From Streptomyces sp. CB02261 (lineage in GTDB: Bacteria > Actinomycetota > Actinomycetes > Streptomycetales > Streptomycetaceae): DNA of 64,000 nt. Position numbers and translations under genes: made by a program. Each line of letters starts with the position of its first letter. Position 1 is the first letter of the stretch. The notes under the pieces were generated by a model. It saw only the letters and a program-made list of their open reading frames with translations, ran no database searches and had not been told where the DNA came from. Below, piece after piece: positions 17,214 through 25,581 of the stretch. The stretch is taken from assembly GCF_001905665.1 (NCBI RefSeq), contig NZ_LIVX01000004.1:833019-897018 (forward strand), read 5' to 3'.

Positions 17214-18173
17214 TCACAGCACCGCTACCGGGTTGACGGGCGACCCCGTGGCGCCGGACAGCCGCAGCGGGGCGACCACGCACAGGAAGCTCCAGCGGCC
17301 CTCCCGCGCGCAGACCGGGGCGAGGTCCTCGAAGCACAGGTAGTCCATGAGGTGGAGGCCCAGGGCCTGGATGGCCAGGACGTGCACGGGAAAGGCGACG
17401 TCCGCGACCGCGCTGGGCGCGGTGTCGTTGTTGCCGTCCCCGCCGAGCACCGCCACCTCGCGCTCGGCCAGGAACTCCACGGCCGACGGGTGCAGACCGG
17501 CCCGCGCCGTGGCGGCGTTCCAGGGCCCCCGTTCCGTACGGCGCAGCCGATGCCCCGTCCTGACGAGGAGCAGGTCTCCCGGACCGACGCGGACCCCCTG
17601 CGCGGCCTCGGCGGCCGTCAGATCGGCCGACGTCACCTGGTCACCCGGCTCCAGCCACGGCACGCCACGCAGCCGGGGTACGTCGAGCAGCACGCCCCGG
17701 CCGACGATCCCGTTCCCGACCACGTCCACGGACAGGGCACGGGCCCCCTCCGCCGTCACGGTGCCGCTCGCGGGCACTCCGCCGTACAGCTCCCCGTCGA
17801 ACACCACATGACACAGCGCGTCGAGATGGCTGTCCGCGTCGCCGTGCACGTTCATCGCGAACCGGTCCGTGGCGAAGTGCAGCCCGTCCGCGCCGAGATC
17901 GGCCGGCCCCGGGCCCGTCATCCGGTGCACGGCGGGCTCGGGGTCGTCGGGACCCGGAACGGTCTCGATCGGGGCCGCCAGCGACACCGTGCGTCCCAGG
18001 CGGACCTCGGCGACGGCCGCCGCCACCCGCTGCGGCGTCAGATGGCGCAGCGCGCCGCACCGGCCGTCCACCGCCGGCCGCGCCGCGCCCCGGAGCCGCA
18101 GCCGGTCGTAGAGCGTCCGGAACTCGCGCGCGGTCATGCCGGGCGCCACCGAGGGCTCCGAGGCCGGCGTCAC
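17214..18173 (-). CDS. Cyclase family protein (kynurenine-formamidase-like metal hydrolase)
   Basis: A 319-residue protein of the cyclase/arylformamidase fold, which hydrolyses amides, lactones or cyclic compounds with a divalent metal. The metal-binding segment reads HGDADSHLDALCH, a variant of the usual HxGTHxDxxxH in which GTH becomes DSH. The GDLLLVRTGH segment is also conserved. The GTG start overlaps the upstream stop in a GTGA tetranucleotide (18170-18173); the alternative ATG at 18137 would lose the coupling. It lies directly after the gluconokinase/mutarotase fusion, so a lactonase role in opening gluconolactone is attractive but unproven. Confidence 0.72.
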   Translation of the reverse strand: MTPASEPSVAPGMTAREFRTLYDRLRLRGAARPAVDGRCGALRHLTPQRVAAAVAEVRLGRTVSLAAPIETVPGPDDPEPAVHRMTGPGPADLGADGLHFATDRFAMNVHGDADSHLDALCHVVFDGELYGGVPASGTVTAEGARALSVDVVGNGIVGRGVLLDVPRLRGVPWLEPGDQVTSADLTAAEAAQGVRVGPGDLLLVRTGHRLRRTERGPWNAATARAGLHPSAVEFLAEREVAVLGGDGNNDTAPSAVADVAFPVHVLAIQALGLHLMDYLCFEDLAPVCAREGRWSFLCVVAPLRLSGATGSPVNPVAVL

Positions 18174-19621
18174 GCGTGCCCCCAGGGGCTCAGGCCCCAC
18201 CGGAGCACATGCGTCTCTCCCGGCTCCAGGACGACGAGGTCCGTGCCGCTCCGAAAGGCGTCCGGCGGACAGGACATCGGCTCCACGGCGACACCGCGCC
18301 GCCGCCGTTCGGGCTCGGCGAGGGTGTCCCCGGTGTACACCTGTACGCAGCGGGTGCCCTCGCCCAGCCACAGGTCGACGCCCCGCAGCCCGGAGGGATG
18401 CGCCAGCCGTACGACCGCCCGGCCGTCGGGCCCGCGGTCGAGCCCGGTGAACGCGGTGTCCAGGCGCCGATCTCCGATGGGCCGGGCGGCACGGAAGTCG
18501 TACGGACCGCCGTCGACGGGCTCCCGGCCGGTCGGCAGCCCCCGCTCGTCCGTCCGCAGCACATACCGGGCGGGGACGGTCAGCACGGCGCTGTCGACGA
18601 GATCGGTCCCGACGGTCAGATAGGGGTGCTGGCCCACCCCGTAGGGGGCGGGCTCCGTACCGGTGCAAGTGGTGTGGACGGCGACGCCGAGCCCCTCGGG
18701 TCCCAGCCGGTACGCGACCCGGACATCGAGGAGGAACGGGTATCCGGGCTGAGGACAGAGCGTCGTGCCGAGCGTCACCGCGTCGTCGGCGCGGGCGAGC
18801 GGCTCCCACAGCGTCCAGCGGAGCAGACCGTGGATCGCGGTGCTCTTCTCCACCTCCGTCAGGGGCAGTTGCAGGCTCCTGCCGCCGAAGTCGTAACGCC
18901 CGTCGCGCACCCGGTTGGGCCAGGGGACGAGCAACTGGCCCCTGCCGCCCGTGACGGCGGACCCGGGCGAGGACCCGTCCAGGAGCGGCCGGCCGTCCAC
19001 CGCGTACGCGCTCAGGGCGCCGCCCAGCTGGACCACCACCGCGCTCTGCGCTCCGTGGACCAGTCGCCACGACGCGCCCGTGGGGCCGGGGGACGCCCGG
19101 GGTAGCCGCGCGAGCAGCGTCGCGACGATGGATTCCGGCGGCCGGTCGATCTCCGCCACCAACGGGTGCTCGTCGGGCTCCGGCTCCTGGAGGTCCGCGA
19201 GCTGGCTCTCCAGCAGGTCAGCCGGGAAGAAGTGGCCCTGCCGTCCGGCCAGCCGTGCGCTCAACAGCTCGCGGGAGCCGCGCAGGTACACCAGGGCGAC
19301 CTCCGGGCGTCCGGCGAGGAGCGTGTCCCGGTACGCGCGCTTGAGCGCCGAGCAGGTCACGACGGCCCTGCGGCCGTCGGCGATCGCCTCGTCCATCCAC
19401 ACCCCGATCGCCGCGAGCCACGGCCGCCGGTCGCTGTCCGTGAGGGCATGACCGGCGGCCATCCTGGCGCGGGCGGCTTCGGAGTGGAACGTGTCGGCGT
19501 CCCGGTACTCCCAGCCCAGCCGGCCGGCGAGGAGACGCCCCACCGTCGTCTTGCCCGAGCCGGCGACGCCGACCACGAGCACCAGCCGCGGCAGGTCCCC
19601 GGTCGCGTTCGCGGGTGCCAC
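18170..19621 (-). CDS. Fused gluconokinase and aldose 1-epimerase
   Basis: A 483-residue single frame with two enzymes. Residues 1-173 are a GntK-type gluconokinase: Walker A GVAGSGKT (18-25), CSALKRAYRD (90-99), GRQGHFF and LLESQLADLQEP, making 6-phosphogluconate from gluconate and ATP. Residues 184-483 are a GalM-like aldose 1-epimerase with LLVPWPNRVRDG, the catalytic-His segment IHGLLRW, GVGQHPYL and the catalytic-Glu segment VAVEPMSCPPDAF. Both halves look intact, with a short alanine/proline linker and no frameshift. The start is GTG at 19621, 18 bp after the upstream membrane-protein gene. The pairing links anomer interconversion with the end of direct glucose oxidation. Confidence 0.88.
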   Translation of the reverse strand: MAPANATGDLPRLVLVVGVAGSGKTTVGRLLAGRLGWEYRDADTFHSEAARARMAAGHALTDSDRRPWLAAIGVWMDEAIADGRRAVVTCSALKRAYRDTLLAGRPEVALVYLRGSRELLSARLAGRQGHFFPADLLESQLADLQEPEPDEHPLVAEIDRPPESIVATLLARLPRASPGPTGASWRLVHGAQSAVVVQLGGALSAYAVDGRPLLDGSSPGSAVTGGRGQLLVPWPNRVRDGRYDFGGRSLQLPLTEVEKSTAIHGLLRWTLWEPLARADDAVTLGTTLCPQPGYPFLLDVRVAYRLGPEGLGVAVHTTCTGTEPAPYGVGQHPYLTVGTDLVDSAVLTVPARYVLRTDERGLPTGREPVDGGPYDFRAARPIGDRRLDTAFTGLDRGPDGRAVVRLAHPSGLRGVDLWLGEGTRCVQVYTGDTLAEPERRRRGVAVEPMSCPPDAFRSGTDLVVLEPGETHVLRWGLSPWGHA

Positions 19622-19639
19622 GCGCGCCGGCCCCGGACC

Positions 19640-20053
19640 TCAGTCGCGCACCGGCTTGGGCGCGACGCACAGCCCCCAGATCACGAGGGCGTCGATGGCG
19701 ATGATCACCAGCGCCCACCAGGGGGTGTAGGGGAGCCACAGGAAGTTGGCGATCATGCTGATACCGGCGAGGGCCACGCCGACGACCCTGGCCCAGGTGG
19801 CGCCCGTGAGCAGGGCGACGCCGACGAGCGTGATCAGGATGCCCAGGATGAGGTGGATCCAGCCCCAGCCGGTGAGGTCGAGCTCGTAGACGTAGTTACG
19901 AGTGGCCAGGAAGACATCGTCCTTGGCGATGGCCGAGATGCCGCCGAGCAGCGTCATGATGCCGCTGAAGATCATGATGACGGCGGCGAACACCAGCCAG
20001 CCGCTGGTGTGGGTGTCGTCGCGCCGACCGGGCGCACTCGCGTGGGTCGTCAT
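19640..20053 (-). CDS. Small four-helix membrane protein (DUF7144-like)
   Basis: A 137-residue protein with four hydrophobic helices (about residues 18-38, 58-78, 83-102 and 107-128) and short loops, including the WLVFAAVIMIFSG and WGWIHLILG segments common in a widespread actinobacterial membrane family of unknown function. ATG at 20053 has GGAGG eight bases upstream; the open frame further upstream lacks a comparable site. It is the first gene of the minus-strand run down to the antiporter, 18 bp before the kinase/epimerase fusion. No catalytic residues are recognisable. Confidence 0.75.
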   Translation of the reverse strand: MTTHASAPGRRDDTHTSGWLVFAAVIMIFSGIMTLLGGISAIAKDDVFLATRNYVYELDLTGWGWIHLILGILITLVGVALLTGATWARVVGVALAGISMIANFLWLPYTPWWALVIIAIDALVIWGLCVAPKPVRD

Positions 20054-20379
20054 GACAGGTTCCTCCATGTCGTCCGGCTGCCCGCCCGGGCGTCGCCGTC
20101 CGGTGGGTCGGATACCTCCAATCTGACCCCCGGCGCCACCCGGCGCATGTCGGCGGGCCTCGGCCTGCGGGGCGGGCCCGCGCGCACCGGACCTTCCGGC
20201 GACTCCTCCCGACCTTCCGGCGGCCCTCCCGCCACGCCGGGGCGCACCCCGTGCGGCCGTGGCACACGTGCCCCTCACGTCCGGAATCGAGTGGTTCCGG
20301 CTGGCAAGTGCTTGCCATGGCGACGACTTGCCGCCACGAGGCCTTCACGACGCCGTTCACCGGTCGATAGACCCGTCGC
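20054..20379. promoter_or_regulatory. Divergent control region of the membrane-protein run and the subtilase gene
   Basis: This 326-bp gap has no credible gene. Near the subtilase it carries two adjacent inverted repeats: CCGGAA-N8-TTCCGG at 20281-20300 and TGGCAAG-TG-CTTGCCA at 20302-20317. TTCACG (20344-20349), a 16-bp spacer and GATAGA (20366-20371) then form a candidate plus-strand promoter. Its start site would coincide with the ATG at 20380, and no ribosome site precedes that ATG. The remainder is unremarkable GC-rich sequence. Confidence 0.45.
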
Positions 20380-23300
20380 ATGCACTCCCTCCCTCATGCC
20401 GCCTCCCTCCGGCGCAGGCGCCGGCAGCTGATCGCGGCGGCCACCGCGGTGCCCCTCCTGACAGCGGGGCTCGTCGTCCTTCAGGCACCCGCACAAGCCG
20501 CCCCGAGCAAGCCCACCGTCACCGCGAAGCCCTCGGCGACCCACAAGGTCACCCTGGTCACGGGGGACGTCGTCACCGTCACCACGATGGCCGACGGCAA
20601 GCAGACCGCCGACGTCGACCGGCCGCGCGACGCGGTCGGCGGTGTGAAGCTCCAGGAGAGCCAGGGCGACCTGTTCGTCATCCCGGACGAGGCGGCGGCG
20701 CTGCTCGCCGCGGACGCCCTGGACCGCAGGCTGTTCAACGTCACCGACCTCATCGAGATGGGCTACGACGACGCGCACTCGGCGTCGGTGCCGCTCATCG
20801 CGACGTACACCCGGCCGGCGTCACGCGCGGCCGTCGAGCCGACCGCCCCCCGGGGCAGCAGGCTGACCCGCACACTCAAGGGCATCAACGGCGCCGCGCT
20901 CAGCACCGAGAAGAGCCGGTCCCGCACTTTCTGGACCACCGTCGCGCCCCACGGCAGGACACAGGGCGACACGACGCAGACCGGCGAGGCGCGGACCGGC
21001 ACGACGCGGAGCGGCGGCTCCCCCGGCCGCGCGGCGCTGGGCGCGGGCGTGGCCAAACTGTGGCTCGACGGCCGGGTCAAGGCCAGCCTGAAGGACAGCG
21101 TGCCGCTCATCGGCGCGCCCGAGGCCTGGGCGGCCGGATACACCGGCAAGGGCGTCAAGGTCGCGGTGCTCGACACCGGCATCGACGTCGGCCACCCCGA
21201 CTTCGCCGGCCTCATCGACGGCACGGCCAGCTTCGTGCCCGGTGAGGGCGTCACCGACGTCAACGGGCACGGCACGCACGTGGCCGGCACGATCGTCGGC
21301 TCCGGCGCCGCCTCCGGCGGCGACCACAAGGGCGTCGCCCCCGACGCCGACCTGTTCGTCGGCAAGGTGCTCGGCGGCGCGGAGGGCTCCGGCCAGGACT
21401 CCTGGGTCATGGCGGGCATGCAGTGGGCCGCCGAGTCCGGTGCCGACGTCGTCAACATGAGCCTCGGCAACTCGTATCCCACCGACGGCAGCGACCCGAT
21501 GTCGCAGACGGTCGACGCCCTGTCCGCGCAGTACGGCACGCTGTTCGTCATAGCCGCCGGCAACTCGGGTCCGGAGAGCATCTCCGCCCCGGGCGCGGCC
21601 ACGTCGGCGCTGACCGTGGCCGCCACGGACAAGCAGGACCGGCTCGCGTCCTTCTCCAGCACCGGCCCGCTGGCCACCTCCGGAGGCATGAAGCCGGACA
21701 TCGCGGCCCCCGGAGTGGACATCACCGCGGCCCGGTCGCAGGAGATGACCGACGGCGGCGAGGGCCTCTACCGCACCATCAGCGGCACCTCCATGGCCAC
21801 CCCGCACGTGGCCGGCGCCGCGGCGATCCTGGCCCAGCGGCACCCGGACTGGACCGGCGCGCAGCTCAAGGAACACCTGACGAGCACCGCGCGGGGCCTC
21901 GACGGCGGGTACTCGCCGTACGAGGTCGGCACCGGCCGTCTCGACGTGGCCGCCGCCCTGCGCACCGCGGTGCGCGCCACCGGGTCGCTCTTCTTCGGCA
22001 ACCACAGCTGGCCCCACGAGCCGAGCGACGCCGCCGTCACGAAGGACCTGACCTTCACCAACACCGGCACCACCGCCGTCACACTCGACCTGGCCCTGAC
22101 CACCGAAGGCGGACCGTTCACCCTGGGAGCCACCGCGGTGAAGGTCCCCGCGGGCGGCACCGCCGCCGTCCCGGTCACCGGCGACCCGAGGGCCGCCGCG
22201 CCCGGCCGGCACGTCGGGCACGTGACCGCCACCGACGCGGCGACCGGGAAGCCGGTGACCCGCACCTCCGTCGCGCTGCTGAAGGAGGACGAGCGCTACG
22301 ACCTGACCGTCAAGCTGGTCGGCAAGGACGGCAAGCCCGCCTCGGGCCTCGTCGCCGTCAACCTGGCCGGAGACGTCTGGCCCTGGTCGGTCCGTGTCGA
22401 CGGCCGGACCACCCTGCGCATGCCCCCCGGCCTCTACACCGTCGCGGCCTACCTCGACGTGCCCGGTGAGAAGGCGGACCGCTCGGGAGTGGCCGTGCTC
22501 GTCGATCCCGAGACGCTGCTCGACAAGGGCTCGGCCGACGTGGTGCTCGACGCGAGCAAGGCGCGCCTGCTGCAGACGGAGGCGCCGCAGCTCACCGAGG
22601 ACCGCCAGCGCAAGGTCGACTTCAACGTCCACTACGCGGGCCACGACCCGTACACGGACTTCCGCAGCGCCTACGTGCTGCCGCCGACCTACGACGACGT
22701 CTACGTCGCGCCCACGGAGACCATGAAGCAGGGCGAGTTCGTCCTGATCACCCGCTGGCGCAAGGGCGAACCGCAACTCGCCCTGAGCACACCGGGCGGC
22801 CGGCTCCGGTTCGAGACCACCGTGCAGGCGGGCAGCGCCCTCGGCACCGCCACGGACACCTGGGGGGCCGTCCACGCCGGTGACGGCGCGGCGGCCGCGT
22901 ACGAGAAGATCGACGCCAAGGGCAAGATCGCCGTCGTCGAACGCAGCGACGAGGTCTCACCGCAGGAGCGCACGGACGCCGCCGCCGCGGCCGGCGCGAA
23001 GGCCCTGATCGTCGTCAACGACGGTGTCGGCCCCCTGATGGAGTACGTCGGCGAGTCACCCCTCCCGGTCGCCACCGTGCACCGCGACGCGGGCAAGGCC
23101 CTCCTCGCGCTGGCCCGGAGCGGCAGGACCAGGCTGACCGTGAAGCAGACCGAGCACACGCCGTTCGTCTACGACCTGACCCGGGACTACCCCGGCCGGG
23201 TGCCGGGCCGGGCCCTCGTCTACAAGCCGTCCCAGAAGGACCTCGCCCGTGTCGACGCCCGCTACTACGCGGCCGCCGGCGGCCGCCTCGCGGAGGGCTA

Positions 23301-24186
23301 CCGCTCCGACTTCACCCTCAGCCCGTCCCTGAACTTCCCCGACACCGAGTGGCACCCGGGCACCCGCACCGAGTGGGTGACCCCCGGCCAGGTCTGGCGG
23401 GAGTTCCACACCCAGGGCGTCGACGGACCGCTGCCGTGGACGATGGTCTCGGGCGACAACACCTACGCCCCCGGCAGCACCACCCGGCTCGACTGGTTCG
23501 CGCCGGCGACCCGCCCCGGCCAGAGCGAGTCCTTCGGGGTCTACAACTCCCGCTGGCAGAACCACATGACCTGGAACGTGCAGGCATGGGCCTCCGCCAG
23601 CGACTCCATGCGGCTCGGCGGCTACCTGCCGTGGGGGGAGACACCGTCCCACCTCCAGGTCTTCCAGGGCGACACGCTGATCCACGACAACCCCGTCAGT
23701 GGAGACATGCAGTGGGTGGAGGTGCCGGCCGGTCGCCTGCCCTACCGCACCGTCCTCGACGCCGAGCGGCCCGCCGACCTCTTCCGGCTGTCGACCCGCA
23801 CCCACACCGAGTGGACCTTCGTGTCCGACACCGTCGACTCGGACTTCTTCGAACCGTTCTCGGTGCTGAACCTGAACTACCGCCTGGAGTCGGACCTGCA
23901 CGGCGACATCAAGGCCGGCGCGACCCAGCGGATCGCCCTCGAACCGGTGTCCGCGGACCTGGGGACCGTGCCGGGTCACGTCACCACGGTGGCGCTGGAC
24001 GTCTCGTACGACGACGGCGCGAGCTGGCAGAAGGTGACCCTGGCCAAGGGCGCCGACAACACCTGGACCGGTGAGTTCAGGACGGCCCGGAAGCCCGGCG
24101 GCTTCGTCTCGCTCCGCGCGAGCGCCGCGACGGACGGCGGCTTCGGCGTCAAGAACGAGATCATCAGGGCGTACGGCCTGCGATGA
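20380..24186 (+). CDS. Large secreted S8 family serine peptidase (subtilase)
   Basis: A 1268-residue exported protease. An Arg-rich N-terminus, hydrophobic core and AQAA cleavage region form a signal peptide (about residues 1-41). A propeptide follows. The catalytic triad is Asp265 (LDTGID), His297 (NGHGTHVAG) and Ser471 (SGTSMATPHVAGAA), with the oxyanion Asn in AAGNSGP. A PA-type insert lies near residues 845-905, and beta-rich C-terminal modules follow. The size matches large Streptomyces subtilases. No Shine-Dalgarno precedes the ATG, so the message may be leaderless. A hairpin at 24198-24227 follows. The next gene is an HTH regulator of a type often paired with such peptidases. Confidence 0.93.
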   Translation: MHSLPHAASLRRRRRQLIAAATAVPLLTAGLVVLQAPAQAAPSKPTVTAKPSATHKVTLVTGDVVTVTTMADGKQTADVDRPRDAVGGVKLQESQGDLFVIPDEAAALLAADALDRRLFNVTDLIEMGYDDAHSASVPLIATYTRPASRAAVEPTAPRGSRLTRTLKGINGAALSTEKSRSRTFWTTVAPHGRTQGDTTQTGEARTGTTRSGGSPGRAALGAGVAKLWLDGRVKASLKDSVPLIGAPEAWAAGYTGKGVKVAVLDTGIDVGHPDFAGLIDGTASFVPGEGVTDVNGHGTHVAGTIVGSGAASGGDHKGVAPDADLFVGKVLGGAEGSGQDSWVMAGMQWAAESGADVVNMSLGNSYPTDGSDPMSQTVDALSAQYGTLFVIAAGNSGPESISAPGAATSALTVAATDKQDRLASFSSTGPLATSGGMKPDIAAPGVDITAARSQEMTDGGEGLYRTISGTSMATPHVAGAAAILAQRHPDWTGAQLKEHLTSTARGLDGGYSPYEVGTGRLDVAAALRTAVRATGSLFFGNHSWPHEPSDAAVTKDLTFTNTGTTAVTLDLALTTEGGPFTLGATAVKVPAGGTAAVPVTGDPRAAAPGRHVGHVTATDAATGKPVTRTSVALLKEDERYDLTVKLVGKDGKPASGLVAVNLAGDVWPWSVRVDGRTTLRMPPGLYTVAAYLDVPGEKADRSGVAVLVDPETLLDKGSADVVLDASKARLLQTEAPQLTEDRQRKVDFNVHYAGHDPYTDFRSAYVLPPTYDDVYVAPTETMKQGEFVLITRWRKGEPQLALSTPGGRLRFETTVQAGSALGTATDTWGAVHAGDGAAAAYEKIDAKGKIAVVERSDEVSPQERTDAAAAAGAKALIVVNDGVGPLMEYVGESPLPVATVHRDAGKALLALARSGRTRLTVKQTEHTPFVYDLTRDYPGRVPGRALVYKPSQKDLARVDARYYAAAGGRLAEGYRSDFTLSPSLNFPDTEWHPGTRTEWVTPGQVWREFHTQGVDGPLPWTMVSGDNTYAPGSTTRLDWFAPATRPGQSESFGVYNSRWQNHMTWNVQAWASASDSMRLGGYLPWGETPSHLQVFQGDTLIHDNPVSGDMQWVEVPAGRLPYRTVLDAERPADLFRLSTRTHTEWTFVSDTVDSDFFEPFSVLNLNYRLESDLHGDIKAGATQRIALEPVSADLGTVPGHVTTVALDVSYDDGASWQKVTLAKGADNTWTGEFRTARKPGGFVSLRASAATDGGFGVKNEIIRAYGLR

Positions 24187-24197
24187 GCCGTGCCGTC

Positions 24198-24227
24198 GGG
24201 CCCCGGGGCGGCGACTCCCCGGGGCCC
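24198..24227 (+). terminator. Hairpin after the subtilase gene
   Basis: GGGCCCCGGGG and CCCCGGGGCCC form a perfect 11-bp stem with an 8-nt loop, 11 bases after the stop codon, followed by a short pyrimidine run. It probably separates the peptidase message from the regulator gene that starts at 24324. Confidence 0.65.
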
Positions 24228-24323
24228 TTCCCCTCACACCTGCTCCCATCAGGGACTATTCAGGATCTGCCGCCATGGCGCATACTCTCCCCGCTGCGGC
24301 AAGTGGAGGGGAGTCGGTCGCCG

Positions 24324-25325
24324 ATGCTGGATGTCCTGGGCCTCGAACCCGACGAGGAGCGCGTCTACCGGGCGCTGCTCGGACGGCCCGGTTCCACCGC
24401 CGCCCTGCTCTCCGGCCACCTCGACGACCTCGCGCACGCCCCCGTCGCCAGAGCGCTGACCCGCCTGGTCGAGTGGGGCCTGGTGAGCAGGTCGGCGGAC
24501 GAGCGGTTCACCGCCGCGCCGCCCGCCATGGCACTCGGCGCCCTCATCAGCCAGCGCCGGGACGGGCTGCGCATGGCCGAGCACGCCCTGGTGACCTTCG
24601 CGGAGGAACACCGGGCGGCGATGACGGGAAGCAGCATCAGCGACCTGATCGAGGTCGTCACGGGCGTCGACGCCATAAGGCACCGCTTCCTCCAGGTGCA
24701 GCAGGCGGCCCGCACCCAGGTCCGCTCCTTCATCACCGCCCCGTTCGTCGCCCTGCCGCCCGACGAGAACACCGCCGAACCGGTGGCCATCGGCCGGGGC
24801 GTGCACTTCCGCGCGGTCCTCGACCGGGCCGTGCTCAGCGAACCGGGCATCATCGAGGACGCGATCGCCTCCCTGGGCAGGGGCGTACACCTGCGGGTCG
24901 CCGACGAGCTGCCGATGAAACTCGTCCTCGCCGACGCCGACCTCGGCCTCGTCCCGCTCGCGGTCACCCCGGCGGGCGAGCCCGGCGCCGCGCTGCTGCA
25001 CCGCAGCGGCCTGCTGGACGCGCTGGACGCGCTCTTCGAGACGGTGTGGCGCAACGCCCTCCCCCTCGAACTGTCGGGCACCGGTGGAGAGACCGGCCCC
25101 ACCGTCGAGATCGGGGCGACCGGCCCCACCGACCTCGACCGCAGGATCCTGGCCCTGCTCCTGGCCGGTCTGACGGACCTGGCGGCCGCGACCCAACTCG
25201 GTCTGTCGGCGCGCACGCTGCACCGACGCCTGCGCCACCTCATGGACCTGGCCGGCGTACGGACCCGCATGCAGCTCGGCGCCCACGCGGTGCGCAACGG
25301 CTGGGCGGAGCCCGTCCGCACATGA
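24324..25325 (+). CDS. HTH transcriptional regulator with TrmB-like N-terminus and LuxR-type C-terminus
   Basis: A 333-residue regulator. The N-terminal winged-helix-like segment (LGLEPDEERVYRALLGRPGST, then a helix set) resembles TrmB-type DNA-binding domains. The middle resembles a phospholipase-D-like or effector domain (TQVRSFITAPF). The C-terminus (about residues 270-325) is a LuxR-like helix-turn-helix: DLDRRILALLLAGLTDLAAATQLGLSARTLHRRLRHLM. The ATG at 24324 fits the first conserved residue; its GGAGGGG site is somewhat far, at 12 bp. It lies downstream of the secreted subtilase. Streptomyces genomes often place this regulator type next to large S8 peptidases, so control of that gene is likely. 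Confidence 0.78.
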   Translation: MLDVLGLEPDEERVYRALLGRPGSTAALLSGHLDDLAHAPVARALTRLVEWGLVSRSADERFTAAPPAMALGALISQRRDGLRMAEHALVTFAEEHRAAMTGSSISDLIEVVTGVDAIRHRFLQVQQAARTQVRSFITAPFVALPPDENTAEPVAIGRGVHFRAVLDRAVLSEPGIIEDAIASLGRGVHLRVADELPMKLVLADADLGLVPLAVTPAGEPGAALLHRSGLLDALDALFETVWRNALPLELSGTGGETGPTVEIGATGPTDLDRRILALLLAGLTDLAAATQLGLSARTLHRRLRHLMDLAGVRTRMQLGAHAVRNGWAEPVRT

Positions 25326-25581
25326 GCGGCGACCGACCGCGGCTGACAACCGGAGGTTGCCGGACACCGGCCGGTCCTCCGTATGCTGGTGATACGCGAG
25401 CCACCTGCCGCGCCACCCCTGCGAACGGCACGCGTACGGGATCGGGCCCGCGGCCTCGGTCCGCCCGCCCGTACCGGCCCGAATCCTGGCGGGCCGACCG
25501 GCCGGAATCGGCCCGATCGGCCGGGAACAGGTGCATGCTGGGCACCAACATCGGTCGAGTTCCTGTCTGGAGGCCGGAAGA

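Noticed and set aside
15264..18623. A 1119-codon open frame on the plus strand
   Set aside because: It runs antisense to the SDR, GMC, cyclase and kinase genes, all of which have clear motifs. The plus frame has none.
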